The notes beneath the pieces are model-generated. The model was given only the letters and a program-made list of their open reading frames with translations, was not told where the DNA came from and searched no databases. A DNA stretch of 13,720 nucleotides from an uncultured bacterium (GTDB lineage Bacteria; Bacillota; Clostridia; Lachnospirales; Lachnospiraceae), in contig CAJMMH010000042.1 of NCBI GenBank assembly GCA_905214365.1, positions 1-13,720 on the forward strand, read 5' to 3'. The translations under genes were made by a program, and so were the position numbers. Shown piece by piece: positions 6,548 through 13,666 of this stretch (the first letter of the stretch is position 1; every line of letters starts with the position of its first letter).

Positions 6548-7624
6548 ATGAAACAGGTATGTAATTATGAAGGTTCTACACTTTGGGGCATGAACGGAGG
6601 TCAGCCGGAAAGCCCGGATGGGATGCGTCTGGTATATGCAAGAAAACCGGATTTGGATGAACTGAAAACAGAGATCTGGGTCTGCGACCGGGAGACACTT
6701 GGAAATCAGAGACTTGTATTTACAGTAAATTGCGGAAACCATAACGGGCCGTCCGCAACATTTGTGGATGATCATTGTATTGTATTTCGTGATGTCATTG
6801 ATGGTTTATCTGCGTTCCGTGTGCTGAATGTTGACAATGGCAAGGTTGTTTACGGGCCGATTTTCGGAAAGGAAAGCCACTGCGCGGAAAATGGAATTTA
6901 CCCGTTCTCGATCTCGGAGGAATTTCTTGGGAAAAACCCGGATTATCCGCAGATTGATACCTGTGGAATTTATCTCCTGAATCTGAAAACCGGTGATATC
7001 CGCCGCGTTGCCGATAAGCAGACGGTTTATAACATGGTAATCGAAGCTGGCTGTGTACCGAATGTGTATACGACGTCCATGAGCCATGTGCAGCTTAATC
7101 CGTCGGCAACCCGCGTGATGATGCGTCTGAGTGTGGACAACTGTCCGGTATTCGGCGCGCTTGGCTGCATTGATCTGGAGACCGGGAAAACGCATGTAAT
7201 TAAGGATAAGCCAGTGCATCAGCTGTGGTTTGACGATGATACTTATATGGCAACCAGGCAGTATTATGACGGACAGAAGATTGAGATGGAAACAAGCCGG
7301 ATTCAGCGGTTTACGCCGGATGGCGAGTGTCTGGAAACGCTTGGCGGAATCGGCAACCATATCGACGGGTCTCCGGACCGGCAGTGGTTTACCGGCGACC
7401 GCGCGTATCCGGGATATCCGGCTGATATTTTCCTGTACCGCAGGGGGGAAATCAAGCCTGCCGCAGTATTTGGCGGACAGAATTTTCAGGATTGTATCTG
7501 GAAACAGAAGATTCATCCGAACCCGACCTTTTCACGGGACGGAAAGCGGATTTATTTCAATCATCCGGTCAGTGAGACAAGAACACAGGCATGCTTGGTA
7601 GAACTGGAGGAACTGCTGCGATGA
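6548..7624 (+). CDS. Beta-propeller protein resembling oligogalacturonate lyase (PL22/TolB-like)
   Basis: A 358-residue protein made of repeated short strands with propeller-type turns (SPDG, DLETGK, LKTGD, SRDGKRIYF), suggesting a six- or seven-bladed beta-propeller. Parts resemble polysaccharide lyase family 22: SHVQLNPSATRVM (179-191), GNHIDGSPD (269-277) and KQKIHPNPTFSRDG (319-332). As I recall the PL22 metal site, it uses a distal His and a Q-x-x-H-P-H motif. Here Q320 and H323 are kept but the last His is N325, and H271 could be the distal His. There is no signal peptide. The ATG has GGGAG about 9 bases upstream; an in-frame GTG at 6521 is less likely. The gene has its own promoter and overlaps the patatin gene by ATGA. 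The fold is fairly likely, lyase activity unproven; it may be a relative with another substrate. Confidence 0.6.
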   Translation: MKQVCNYEGSTLWGMNGGQPESPDGMRLVYARKPDLDELKTEIWVCDRETLGNQRLVFTVNCGNHNGPSATFVDDHCIVFRDVIDGLSAFRVLNVDNGKVVYGPIFGKESHCAENGIYPFSISEEFLGKNPDYPQIDTCGIYLLNLKTGDIRRVADKQTVYNMVIEAGCVPNVYTTSMSHVQLNPSATRVMMRLSVDNCPVFGALGCIDLETGKTHVIKDKPVHQLWFDDDTYMATRQYYDGQKIEMETSRIQRFTPDGECLETLGGIGNHIDGSPDRQWFTGDRAYPGYPADIFLYRRGEIKPAAVFGGQNFQDCIWKQKIHPNPTFSRDGKRIYFNHPVSETRTQACLVELEELLR

Positions 7625-8586
7625 CGGAAACAATGGAAAGAAGCGCTGAGAGTGCGGCAGCTGCAGCACCCGCAGAAGCGGAGAAAAAGACAGTGGAGAA
7701 GCGCAGGAAGCCAGTCAGAACCGGATTGGTGCTGGAAGGAGGCGGAATGCGCGGGATTTATACGGCGGGCGTGCTGGATGTGCTGCTGGAGAATGGGATT
7801 GCGGTGGATGGCGTAATCGGCGTATCCGCCGGGGCAATTCATGGCTGTTCCTATGTATCAGAACAGAAGGGAAGAAGCATCCGTTATTACCGGAAGTATT
7901 GTCGTGACCGCCGTTTTATGAGCTTCTGGTCGCTGCTTACGACGGGAAGCCTGGTGGGAGAAGAGTTCTGTTACCATGAAATTCCGTTTCAATTGGATCC
8001 GTTTGATTTTGAAACATTCCGGAATTCAAAAACGGCATTTTATGTGACATGTACGAATCTGGAAACCGGAAAAGGAGAGTATCTTCGCTGCACCGATCTG
8101 GAACAGCAGATGGATTATATGCGCGCGTCAGCATCGCTGCCGTTTGTATCAAAGACTGTTGAAGTGAATGGAAAGAAGCTGCTTGACGGCGGCGTTGCGG
8201 ACAGCATTCCGTTGGCGGCGTTCCGGAAGCTTGGCTATCGGAAAAACATCGTCGTGCTGACGCAGGTGAAGGAATATGAGAAAAAGCCGCAGAAGCTGGG
8301 AGTCCAGGCACTTGAGTACCGGAAATATCCGGAATTTCTGAAGAGCATCGCGCGCAGGCATAAAAATTATCAGAAGAGCCGCAGACTAGTAGAACAGCTG
8401 GAACAAAAGGGTGAAGTGCTGGCAATTTATCCAAGCGAGGAACTTCACATCGGCCGGATGGAAAAGGATCTGGATAAGATCCAGATGATGTATGATCTGG
8501 GACGTCATGACGCGGAAACGCGGATGGATGAGATTCGAGAATTTTTGACAGGAAGCTATGGACAGACAAAAAATCCTGTGCTATAA
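7621..8586 (+). CDS. Patatin-like phospholipase family protein
   Basis: Predicted serine acyl hydrolase using a Ser-Asp dyad, probably acting on phospholipids or other acyl esters. The 321 residues show the oxyanion loop GGGMRG (40-45), the nucleophile S69 in GVSAG and the catalytic D189 in LLDGG. The C-terminal part (about 230-310) is helical and charged, as in YjjU-type bacterial patatins. Before the domain lies an Ala/Glu/Lys-rich tail (about 7-33) of low complexity. There is no signal peptide. The start codon overlaps the stop of the beta-propeller gene (ATGA), and GGAGG sits 10 bases upstream inside that gene, so translation is probably coupled. A strong terminator follows. The physiological substrate is unknown. 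Confidence 0.87.
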   Translation: MTETMERSAESAAAAAPAEAEKKTVEKRRKPVRTGLVLEGGGMRGIYTAGVLDVLLENGIAVDGVIGVSAGAIHGCSYVSEQKGRSIRYYRKYCRDRRFMSFWSLLTTGSLVGEEFCYHEIPFQLDPFDFETFRNSKTAFYVTCTNLETGKGEYLRCTDLEQQMDYMRASASLPFVSKTVEVNGKKLLDGGVADSIPLAAFRKLGYRKNIVVLTQVKEYEKKPQKLGVQALEYRKYPEFLKSIARRHKNYQKSRRLVEQLEQKGEVLAIYPSEELHIGRMEKDLDKIQMMYDLGRHDAETRMDEIREFLTGSYGQTKNPVL

Positions 8587-8613
8587 TCTCTCCCATAAAT
8601 AAAATAAACAGCT

Positions 8614-8657
8614 AACGCAGACAATGAAGTCTATCTTCATCCTGTCTGCGTTTTTTT
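8614..8657 (+). terminator. Rho-independent terminator of the propeller/patatin unit
   Basis: AACGCAGACA (8614-8623) pairs perfectly with TGTCTGCGTT (8643-8652), and the inner ATGAAG pairs with CTTCAT. The stem runs into a seven-T tract. This is the clearest terminator in the window. Confidence 0.93.
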
Positions 8658-8702
8658 GTCATTCAGATGGGTTATTTTTTGATTGAAGAGAGGGATTGGG
8701 AT

Positions 8703-9521
8703 ATGAGCATCATACAGGAAAAGACATCAGGTTTTTATCAGCCCTTTTTACAGAGTGAAGTAACCGGGTACCGGGAGCTGGCGGTTGGGCAGCCGTTTTG
8801 CGCATTGTTTTATGAATTTTCGCTGACACCGAGAACATCGGAGAAAGCCCCGGACTATCAGGAGCTGACTTATATTCCCAATGGAGGTGTGGATATTTTG
8901 TTTGTCTGTAAAAATGGACATAAACTGATGGAGTTTGTCGGGATCTGTACGCAGATGCGGTCGCTTCTGGCATTCCGGGGCGCAAAGTATTTCGGCGTGC
9001 GCTTGTATCCTGGAATCAGAGTAACGTATCACGGAATTCATCTGAATGAACTGACAAACGGGGAACATTTTTTCCGAGGCTGCGAGGCTCCGCTGGAAGG
9101 CTTTTTTGAAAAGCTAGAGAAGGAAGAATCGCTGGAAGAAAAAATCCGGCTGTTTATCGGCAGCTTTGGAAAAAATGATGAAATTGTCAGTGAGGAACCA
9201 GAGGAGCTTCCGCGCTGCCTGGTTGATGAAATCAGTCGGTCGCACGGGCAGTTGCGGGTCAGTGAGCTGGCAGATCGGACTCATTATTCTGAGCGGCATA
9301 TCAGCCGTACCTTCCGGGAGGCAGTTGGAATTTCACCGAAAAAATTTTCAAGAATTGTACGGTTTCAGTATGTAATCGGTGCGATTATCAGTCAGCCGCA
9401 GGCATCTCTGACCTCCTGCCTGGATGAACTGGGATATTCTGATCAGGCGCATTTTCAGAGAGAATTTAAAGAGTACGCGGGGATTACGCCGGGAAGATTT
9501 CTGCAGCGGATGCGGGCATAA
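8703..9521 (+). CDS. AraC-family transcriptional regulator
   Basis: A 272-residue regulator. The N-terminal sensing domain (about 1-165) resembles the small beta domain found in some AraC proteins (DUF6597-like; FVGICTQMRSLLAFRG and AKYFGVRLYPG stand out). The C-terminal double helix-turn-helix spans about 182-270: LRVSELADRTHYSERHISRTF is the first unit, and LDELGYSDQAHFQREFKEYAGITPGRFL carries the second unit and the family signature. ATG at 8703 is chosen because AGAGAGGGA ends 7 bases upstream; an in-frame ATG at 8667 has no such site. It follows the strong terminator at 8657, so it is transcribed separately, but I could not pick a convincing promoter in the short gap. Its ligand and targets are unknown; neighbouring units are only guesses. 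Confidence 0.9.
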   Translation: MSIIQEKTSGFYQPFLQSEVTGYRELAVGQPFCALFYEFSLTPRTSEKAPDYQELTYIPNGGVDILFVCKNGHKLMEFVGICTQMRSLLAFRGAKYFGVRLYPGIRVTYHGIHLNELTNGEHFFRGCEAPLEGFFEKLEKEESLEEKIRLFIGSFGKNDEIVSEEPEELPRCLVDEISRSHGQLRVSELADRTHYSERHISRTFREAVGISPKKFSRIVRFQYVIGAIISQPQASLTSCLDELGYSDQAHFQREFKEYAGITPGRFLQRMRA

Positions 9522-9528
9522 ACGAAAC

Positions 9529-9561
9529 GCCCCAGCGTATCCAGAAGGAGTACGCCGGGGC
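9529..9561. terminator. Hairpin between convergent genes, possible terminator
   Basis: GCCCC (9529-9533) pairs with GGGGC (9557-9561), and GCGTA (9535-9539) with TACGC (9551-9555), 7 bases after the AraC stop codon. The plus-strand tail is not T-rich. On the minus strand the tail reads GTTTCGTTT, somewhat better, so it may end a minus-strand transcript or act in both directions. Confidence 0.45.
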
Positions 9562-9795
9562 TTGAAAGGGGAGGATAAGTAATAAAATTTTATCTTTGGT
9601 AATGCTTTCTGCTGTATGCCGGCGCCGGGAGGGGGAGTCCCGGACGCCGACCGGAAGGCTTTGTTCCTTCCGACACCTATAGTATGGACAGATAAAAACA
9701 GTTTATTCAAATATCCGGAGAAATTTTTATTGCTGCCGGACAGGGACGGATTTGCAGCAGTTCATACAGAGCTGCGCAGTGATGTGTATCTGTAG
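9562..9795. other. Gene-free convergent gap holding two further stable hairpins
   Basis: No credible gene is present. GGCGCCGGG (9621-9629) pairs with CCCGG-A-CGCC (9639-9648), nine pairs with one bulged A. Immediately after, CGGAAGG (9652-9658) pairs perfectly with CCTTCCG (9666-9672) around a 7-base loop. With the hairpin at 9529-9561, this makes three strong hairpins within about 145 bases, which could be a small structured RNA. No convincing promoter was found on either strand. From 9700 to 9795 I see nothing notable. Confidence 0.4.
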
Positions 9796-10797
9796 TCAGG
9801 TCTCTTCTTTCATTTCCTTAATCAGATGCTTTACTAACTGCTGATGTTCTTTTGAGTATCCGTAAAAGTAGTCCGGATAGCGGGTGGTCAGTTCATGGTA
9901 AATCATCTGCACATCTTCGGCTGATTTCTGTTTCAGATTATACTCATCGCCGTGTACGGTTACAACATGAATGGTATAAGTTAAACGGCGGCCGCGCAGT
10001 GTGTAGTGCATTGCCGCATGGTCATAGGTCCACAAAACAGACTCCAGAGGGATGATTGCACTGACATCTTCGGAAAACTCAATCAGATAGTCGGCGGTCA
10101 GCACCATATCTCTGGTGCGGATCAGGATGCGGTTCATCAGCTGCTGTTCGGCATCAGCAAGAATGGTTTCCGGATTTCCATATTTATACAGCTTGCGGTA
10201 GGCAGGAGTCAGGCGGGGATTAAAATAATAAATCAGAGTCCGGATCAGCGCCGCGAGCGTGCCGAGGAAAACAACCGCCAGAACTGCGATGAAAAAGACT
10301 TCTCTTCTGGTCAGATAAGCCGTTTCATTAATATAATAATGAGAAGAAACGCCGGACAGAGCCGCGCTGCTCCAGTTCAGCCGGTTGGCTAACGCACGGT
10401 TCAGCGTATCAAATTCACGGTCAAACACATCGATGCGTCCGCTTACCGTGTAGTTTTCAAGCGTTGCGAACGCGGGGCGTCCGGCACTGGCGCGGATGAC
10501 GTAATACTGGCAGGCACCATCAATCAGTGCGTAATAATAATGGCCGGTCAGCTGGCCGCCGATCCAGTAATCCTCACCGGTATAGTAGAGACGTTCAACT
10601 GGTGCGGAGACATAGGATGAATGCCGGGTAATGTCACTTGTAATAACCTGGTTGGATGGAAGCATGTCCATGTGCAGCCAGGAATAAACGGAGGTACGGG
10701 ACGCCAGAAATACGACGGATAACAGCAGCAGGAACGGATAAATCAGTCGTTTTCGCTGGCTTCTGGCGATATAGGATAAAATCATTTCAGCCTTCAT
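9796..10797 (-). CDS. Uncharacterised membrane protein with two transmembrane segments
   Basis: I do not recognise this protein with confidence; it may belong to one of the Lachnospiraceae DUF families (possibly DUF6709, unverified). The 333 residues show a basic N-terminus (RSQRKR, 12-17), a first hydrophobic helix at about 18-33, a mostly polar domain rich in Tyr and Ser at about 35-165, a second helix at about 166-190, and a soluble C-terminal domain of about 140 residues. The positive-inside rule predicts both ends in the cytoplasm and the 35-165 domain outside. No catalytic motif is evident. A divergent promoter shared with the methyltransferase lies upstream, and the putative AAAGGGGG ribosome binding site can pair with a CCCTTT just before the ATG. 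It converges with the AraC gene. Confidence 0.8.
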   Translation of the reverse strand: MKAEMILSYIARSQRKRLIYPFLLLLSVVFLASRTSVYSWLHMDMLPSNQVITSDITRHSSYVSAPVERLYYTGEDYWIGGQLTGHYYYALIDGACQYYVIRASAGRPAFATLENYTVSGRIDVFDREFDTLNRALANRLNWSSAALSGVSSHYYINETAYLTRREVFFIAVLAVVFLGTLAALIRTLIYYFNPRLTPAYRKLYKYGNPETILADAEQQLMNRILIRTRDMVLTADYLIEFSEDVSAIIPLESVLWTYDHAAMHYTLRGRRLTYTIHVVTVHGDEYNLKQKSAEDVQMIYHELTTRYPDYFYGYSKEHQQLVKHLIKEMKEET

Positions 10798-10800
10798 ATT

Positions 10801-10819
10801 AAAGGGAAAAGCCCCCTTT
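10801..10819 (-). promoter_or_regulatory. Hairpin that could hide the ribosome binding site of the membrane protein gene
   Basis: In the minus-strand transcript, AAAGGG (complement of 10814-10819) can pair with CCCTTT (complement of 10801-10806) around a 7-base loop. The only Shine-Dalgarno-like sequence for this gene is the first arm, and it is about 14 bases from the ATG, farther than usual. Confidence 0.35.
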
Positions 10820-10821
10820 CG

Positions 10822-10850
10822 TTGACAATTCAGGTGTTTATCAGTATAAT
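10822..10850 (+). promoter_or_regulatory. Perfect-consensus promoter of the methyltransferase unit
   Basis: TTGACA (10822-10827) and TATAAT (10845-10850) are separated by 17 bases, a full match to the sigma-A consensus. It points right, toward the methyltransferase start about 220 bases away, leaving an unusually long leader. Confidence 0.85.
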
Positions 10851-10871
10851 GGGTTTGCTGTCGGAGCGCAA
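10843..10871 (-). promoter_or_regulatory. Divergent promoter of the membrane protein gene
   Basis: On the minus strand, TTGCGC (complement of 10866-10871) and TATACT (complement of 10843-10848) lie 17 bases apart. The -35 box is weak (3 of 6). The -10 box overlaps the plus-strand TATAAT by four bases, so polymerase could occupy only one promoter at a time. Confidence 0.5.
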
Positions 10872-10874
10872 GGG

Positions 10875-10982
10875 ATGCGCAGGAATGTTAAGAAAAATGT
10901 TAGGTTATCGTTTATAACAGGAATTTTTGAAATGGAACATATCACGGTACAGAAGGATGTGCGGATGCCGTTTGTGGAATAA
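10875..10982 (+). CDS. Possible 35-residue leader peptide upstream of the methyltransferase
   Basis: An ATG at 10875 opens a 35-codon frame ending with TAA at 10980-10982. CGGAG lies 8 bases upstream, and the frame starts about 20 bases after the predicted transcription start. The peptide begins MRRNVKKNVRL, is basic at its N-terminus and ends KDVRMPFVE. It has no recognisable family. A frame of this length can arise by chance, so this is weak support. If translated, it could be a regulatory leader or a small protein. Confidence 0.22.
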   Translation: MRRNVKKNVRLSFITGIFEMEHITVQKDVRMPFVE

Positions 10983-11068
10983 ATGTGAGCGACACAGGAT
11001 CTGGACGGCGCGTAATGAGGACAGTGGAAGAAATAGTAAGAAACCCAAAAAGATCGGAGGAACCGCGG

Positions 11069-11827
11069 ATGGAGGCATATCATGCATTTGCAGCCGTATA
11101 TGACCGGCTGATGGAGGAAATTCCGTATGAAGACTGGTGTGGATATGTGACCGGTCTGCTTGCGGAACAGGGGATTCAGGACGGATTGCTGTTGGAACTT
11201 GGCTGCGGAACTGGGACGATGACGGAGCTGTTCGCTGCGCGCGGCTTTGATATGATCGGTGTAGATAACTCAGAAGAAATGCTGGCTCAGGCGATGGAGA
11301 AGGAAGCCGCTGATCCGCATGGGATTTTGTATCTGCTACAGGATATGCGGGAGTTTGAGCTGTACGGCACGGTTGCGGCGGCCGTCAGTCTCTGCGATAC
11401 GATGAACTACCTGACAGAGTACGAGGATCTGGTACAGGTGCTGAAGCTGGTTAACAATTACCTGGATCCAGGCGGTGTGTTTATCTTTGATCTGAAGACG
11501 GCACACTATTTTTCGTCGGTAGTCGGCGATCAGGTCTTTGCGGAGGCAGATGAGGAAGTCAGCTATATCTGGCAGAATTATTATGAAGAAGAAACCGCAA
11601 AGAACCAATATGAACTGACGTTGTTCTTAAAGGAAGCGGATGGACGCTACCGGAGATTTGATGAGGTGCATGAGCAGCGTGCGTGGTTGGAGGCGGAGGT
11701 TCGTCAGGCCGTGGAGGATGCGGGAATGATCTGGGTCGCTGTGTATGGAGACGGAACCAGGGAAGCGGCATCAGAGGAAACCGAGAGGATGTATGTAATT
11801 GTACGGGAACAGGGGAAGGCGCTGTGA
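11069..11827 (+). CDS. Class I SAM-dependent methyltransferase
   Basis: A 252-residue Rossmann-fold methyltransferase transferring a methyl group from S-adenosylmethionine to an unknown acceptor. Motif I is LELGCGTGT (42-50), the acidic residue ending strand 2 is D66 in GVDNS, and SLCDTMNYL (107-115) fits motif IV. The beginning MEAYHAFAAVYDRLM is typical of a Clostridia subgroup. The ATG at 11069 has CGGAGG 8 bases upstream. An in-frame GTG at 10985 would add 28 unconserved residues with a poor ribosome binding site. A perfect-consensus promoter lies about 220 bases upstream. The repeat element begins right at its stop codon and hslO follows 158 bases downstream, perhaps in the same transcript. 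Confidence 0.88.
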   Translation: MEAYHAFAAVYDRLMEEIPYEDWCGYVTGLLAEQGIQDGLLLELGCGTGTMTELFAARGFDMIGVDNSEEMLAQAMEKEAADPHGILYLLQDMREFELYGTVAAAVSLCDTMNYLTEYEDLVQVLKLVNNYLDPGGVFIFDLKTAHYFSSVVGDQVFAEADEEVSYIWQNYYEEETAKNQYELTLFLKEADGRYRRFDEVHEQRAWLEAEVRQAVEDAGMIWVAVYGDGTREAASEETERMYVIVREQGKAL

Positions 11828-11828
11828 T

Positions 11829-11963
11829 TTTGTGCGGCTGATTTTCCGCCGGAGATGTCTGAATTTTATCAACGTACGCACCGCGTATGCTTCAAAAATT
11901 CAGAAACCTCCGACAAAAAATCCTCTCACAAAGCTAGGCACAACGAGATTCCGAGAGCACATT
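11829..11963 (+). repeat. Palindromic dispersed repeat, copy 2 (most complete)
   Basis: The core is a large imperfect inverted repeat: CGTACGC (11873-11879) faces GCGTATG (11883-11889), TCTGAATTTT (11858-11867) pairs perfectly with AAAATTCAGA (11895-11904), and outer arms continue to TTTGTG (11829-11834) and CACAAA (11927-11932). By eye, about three quarters of arm positions agree. A right-hand tail ending GAGATTCCGAGAGCACATT is shared with copies 1 and 3. The left tail is missing because the methyltransferase gene ends there. The element ends 22 bases before the hslO ATG and lacks any open frame for a transposase. It would fold into a long rod if transcribed. Confidence 0.88.
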
Positions 11964-11985
11964 TGTTGATAATGGAGGAAAAATA

Positions 11986-12861
11986 ATGAGCGAAAATAGA
12001 GATTATATGGTAAGAGCAACTGCAGCACATGGCCAGGTACGCGCGTTTGCCGCAACGACCAGAGACATGGTGGAGTACGCGAGACAGGCTCACAATACCA
12101 GTCCGGTTGTAACCGCAGCGCTTGGACGTACATTGACCGGCGGCGTGATGATGGGTTCGATGATGAAAGGCGAAAAGGACCTGCTGACAATTAAGATTGA
12201 GGGCGATGGACCGATCGGCTCGATTCTTGTAACTGCTGACGCAGCCGGACATGTCAAGGGCTATGCGCAGAACCCGCAGGTTATGCTGCCTCCAAACGAT
12301 AAGGGCAAGCTGGATGTTGCCGGAGCAGTTGGCATCGGCGTATTGAGTGTCATTAAGGATATCGGTCTGAAAGAGCCATATGTGGGACAGACCATTCTGG
12401 TTACAAGTGAGATCGCAGAGGATCTGACCTACTATTTCGCAACTTCTGAACAGACTCCGTCTTCTGTTGGTCTGGGAGTGCTGATGAACCGGGAAAATAC
12501 CGTGCGTCAGGCAGGAGGCTTTATCCTGCAGATGATGCCGGACGCGACGGAGGAAACAATTTCCGCATTGGAAAAGAAGCTTGGTGAGATTTCTTCTGTT
12601 ACTTCCATGCTTGATGAAGGACTGACGCCGGAAGGAATATTAGAGCGTCTGCTTGGTGACATGGATCTGGAAATCCTGAGCAAGATGCCGGTTTCCTTTG
12701 AATGCGGCTGCAGCAAAGAGCGGTTTGCCCGCGGGATTGCCAGCATTCAGAAATCAGACATTCAGGAAATGATTGATGAGGGCAAGCCGATTGAGGTTCG
12801 CTGTCAGTTTTGCAACGCGGCGTATGAGTTCACACCGGAAGAACTGAAAGAGCTGATCTGA
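11986..12861 (+). CDS. hslO: Hsp33 redox-regulated chaperone
   Basis: Cytoplasmic holdase chaperone activated by oxidation: four cysteines bind zinc when reduced and form disulfides under oxidative stress, exposing the client-binding surface. The 291 residues are normal length. The N-terminal domain runs to about 230 (RATAAHGQVRAFAATT near the start, IEGDGPIG at 71-78). The C-terminal zinc domain has C240 and C242 (FECGC) and C273 and C276 (RCQFC), the canonical C-x-C and C-x2-C pairs. GGAGG is 7 bases before the ATG. The repeat element occupies nearly all of the space between the methyltransferase and this gene. I see no clear promoter of its own, so it may be read from the promoter at 10822 or from one hidden in the repeat. 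Confidence 0.96.
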   Translation: MSENRDYMVRATAAHGQVRAFAATTRDMVEYARQAHNTSPVVTAALGRTLTGGVMMGSMMKGEKDLLTIKIEGDGPIGSILVTADAAGHVKGYAQNPQVMLPPNDKGKLDVAGAVGIGVLSVIKDIGLKEPYVGQTILVTSEIAEDLTYYFATSEQTPSSVGLGVLMNRENTVRQAGGFILQMMPDATEETISALEKKLGEISSVTSMLDEGLTPEGILERLLGDMDLEILSKMPVSFECGCSKERFARGIASIQKSDIQEMIDEGKPIEVRCQFCNAAYEFTPEELKELI

Positions 12862-12947
12862 ACACGGCGCGGCAGTTTGTGCGGCAACAGCAGCTTTTCG
12901 CCGGGAAAATCGGACAGAATCAGCAGATTTACAGTTCCAACTTATAA

Positions 12948-13646
12948 TTATAACTTACGGATCAGTGTTTCCGTCATCCTTGCGGAATGAATGGATGCCA
13001 TTTTGGAGAACTGTGTGTAGTCCATAGTAGCGCTTCCATCTGCCTTGTCGGAAATGGAACGGATGATCAGGAATGGAACCTGATTCAGAGAAGCAACCTG
13101 AGCAATTGCTCCGCCCTCCATCTCAGCACAGAGACCGTGGAACGTTGAAATCAGGCGATCTTTTGCGGCTGCGCTGGAAATAAACTGATCGCCGGTCAGG
13201 ATGCGGCCCTGGAAGACCGCAATATCCGGGTTGGCTTCGCGGCAGCAGGCAGCGGCGAGCGCGCGCAGGGACGCGTCAGCGACGAATTCCTTTCCGGTAC
13301 CCGGAACCGTACCAGGTTCATAGCCGAGCTCCGTAACGTCTAGATCGTGTTGGATGACTTCGGTAGAAAGAACAACATCACCGATATTGATATCCGCGTT
13401 AAGAGATCCGGCAGAACCGGTATTGATAATCATACCGACTTCAAATAGATCAATCAGCATCTGCGTGCAGCAGGCTGCGTTTACTTTGCCGATTCCGGCA
13501 CGGACAATAACAACCGGATAGTCGTGAATTGTACCACAGAAAAAGCGGCAGGAAGCGCGCTCAACGGTGCGCTCAAGGGTCATCATTTCTAACAGCAGGT
13601 CGATTTCCTGCTGCTCGGCTCCAATAATTCCAAGTGTCTTTTTCAT
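12948..13646 (-). CDS. mtnN: 5'-methylthioadenosine/S-adenosylhomocysteine nucleosidase
   Basis: Hydrolyses methylthioadenosine and S-adenosylhomocysteine to adenine plus the thioribose, clearing inhibitory by-products of SAM use and feeding methionine recycling and autoinducer-2 formation. The 232 residues match the family. E14 (GAEQQE) corresponds to E. coli E12, E177 (AEMEGGA) to the nucleoside-binding E174, and D200 (SISDKAD) to the catalytic D197. INTGSAG at 75-81 is the phosphorylase-superfamily glycine loop. The minus-strand start has AAGGAG about 6 bases upstream. Repeat copy 3 ends 20 bases before the start codon, so its promoter lies in or beyond the repeat. It converges with hslO; the 86-base gap shows no clear terminator. 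Confidence 0.95.
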   Translation of the reverse strand: MKKTLGIIGAEQQEIDLLLEMMTLERTVERASCRFFCGTIHDYPVVIVRAGIGKVNAACCTQMLIDLFEVGMIINTGSAGSLNADINIGDVVLSTEVIQHDLDVTELGYEPGTVPGTGKEFVADASLRALAAACCREANPDIAVFQGRILTGDQFISSAAAKDRLISTFHGLCAEMEGGAIAQVASLNQVPFLIIRSISDKADGSATMDYTQFSKMASIHSARMTETLIRKL

Positions 13647-13666
13647 AAAAATCTCCTTATATAATG

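Noticed and set aside
9603..9683. A 26-codon frame in the convergent gap starting at ATG 9603
   Set aside because: No ribosome binding site at useful spacing, and the sequence is dominated by the hairpin arms.
11900..11959. A 20-residue frame starting MCSRNLVVP on the minus strand of repeat copy 2, also open in the visible part of copy 1
   Set aside because: Both differences between copies 1 and 2 change the amino acid, and the frame is broken in copy 3, so there is no sign of coding constraint; the conservation is at the DNA level.
12862..12947. Possible bidirectional terminator between hslO and mtnN
   Set aside because: Only short, poorly paired inverted repeats and an AT palindrome (TTATAATTATAA) that runs into the mtnN stop codon; not convincing.
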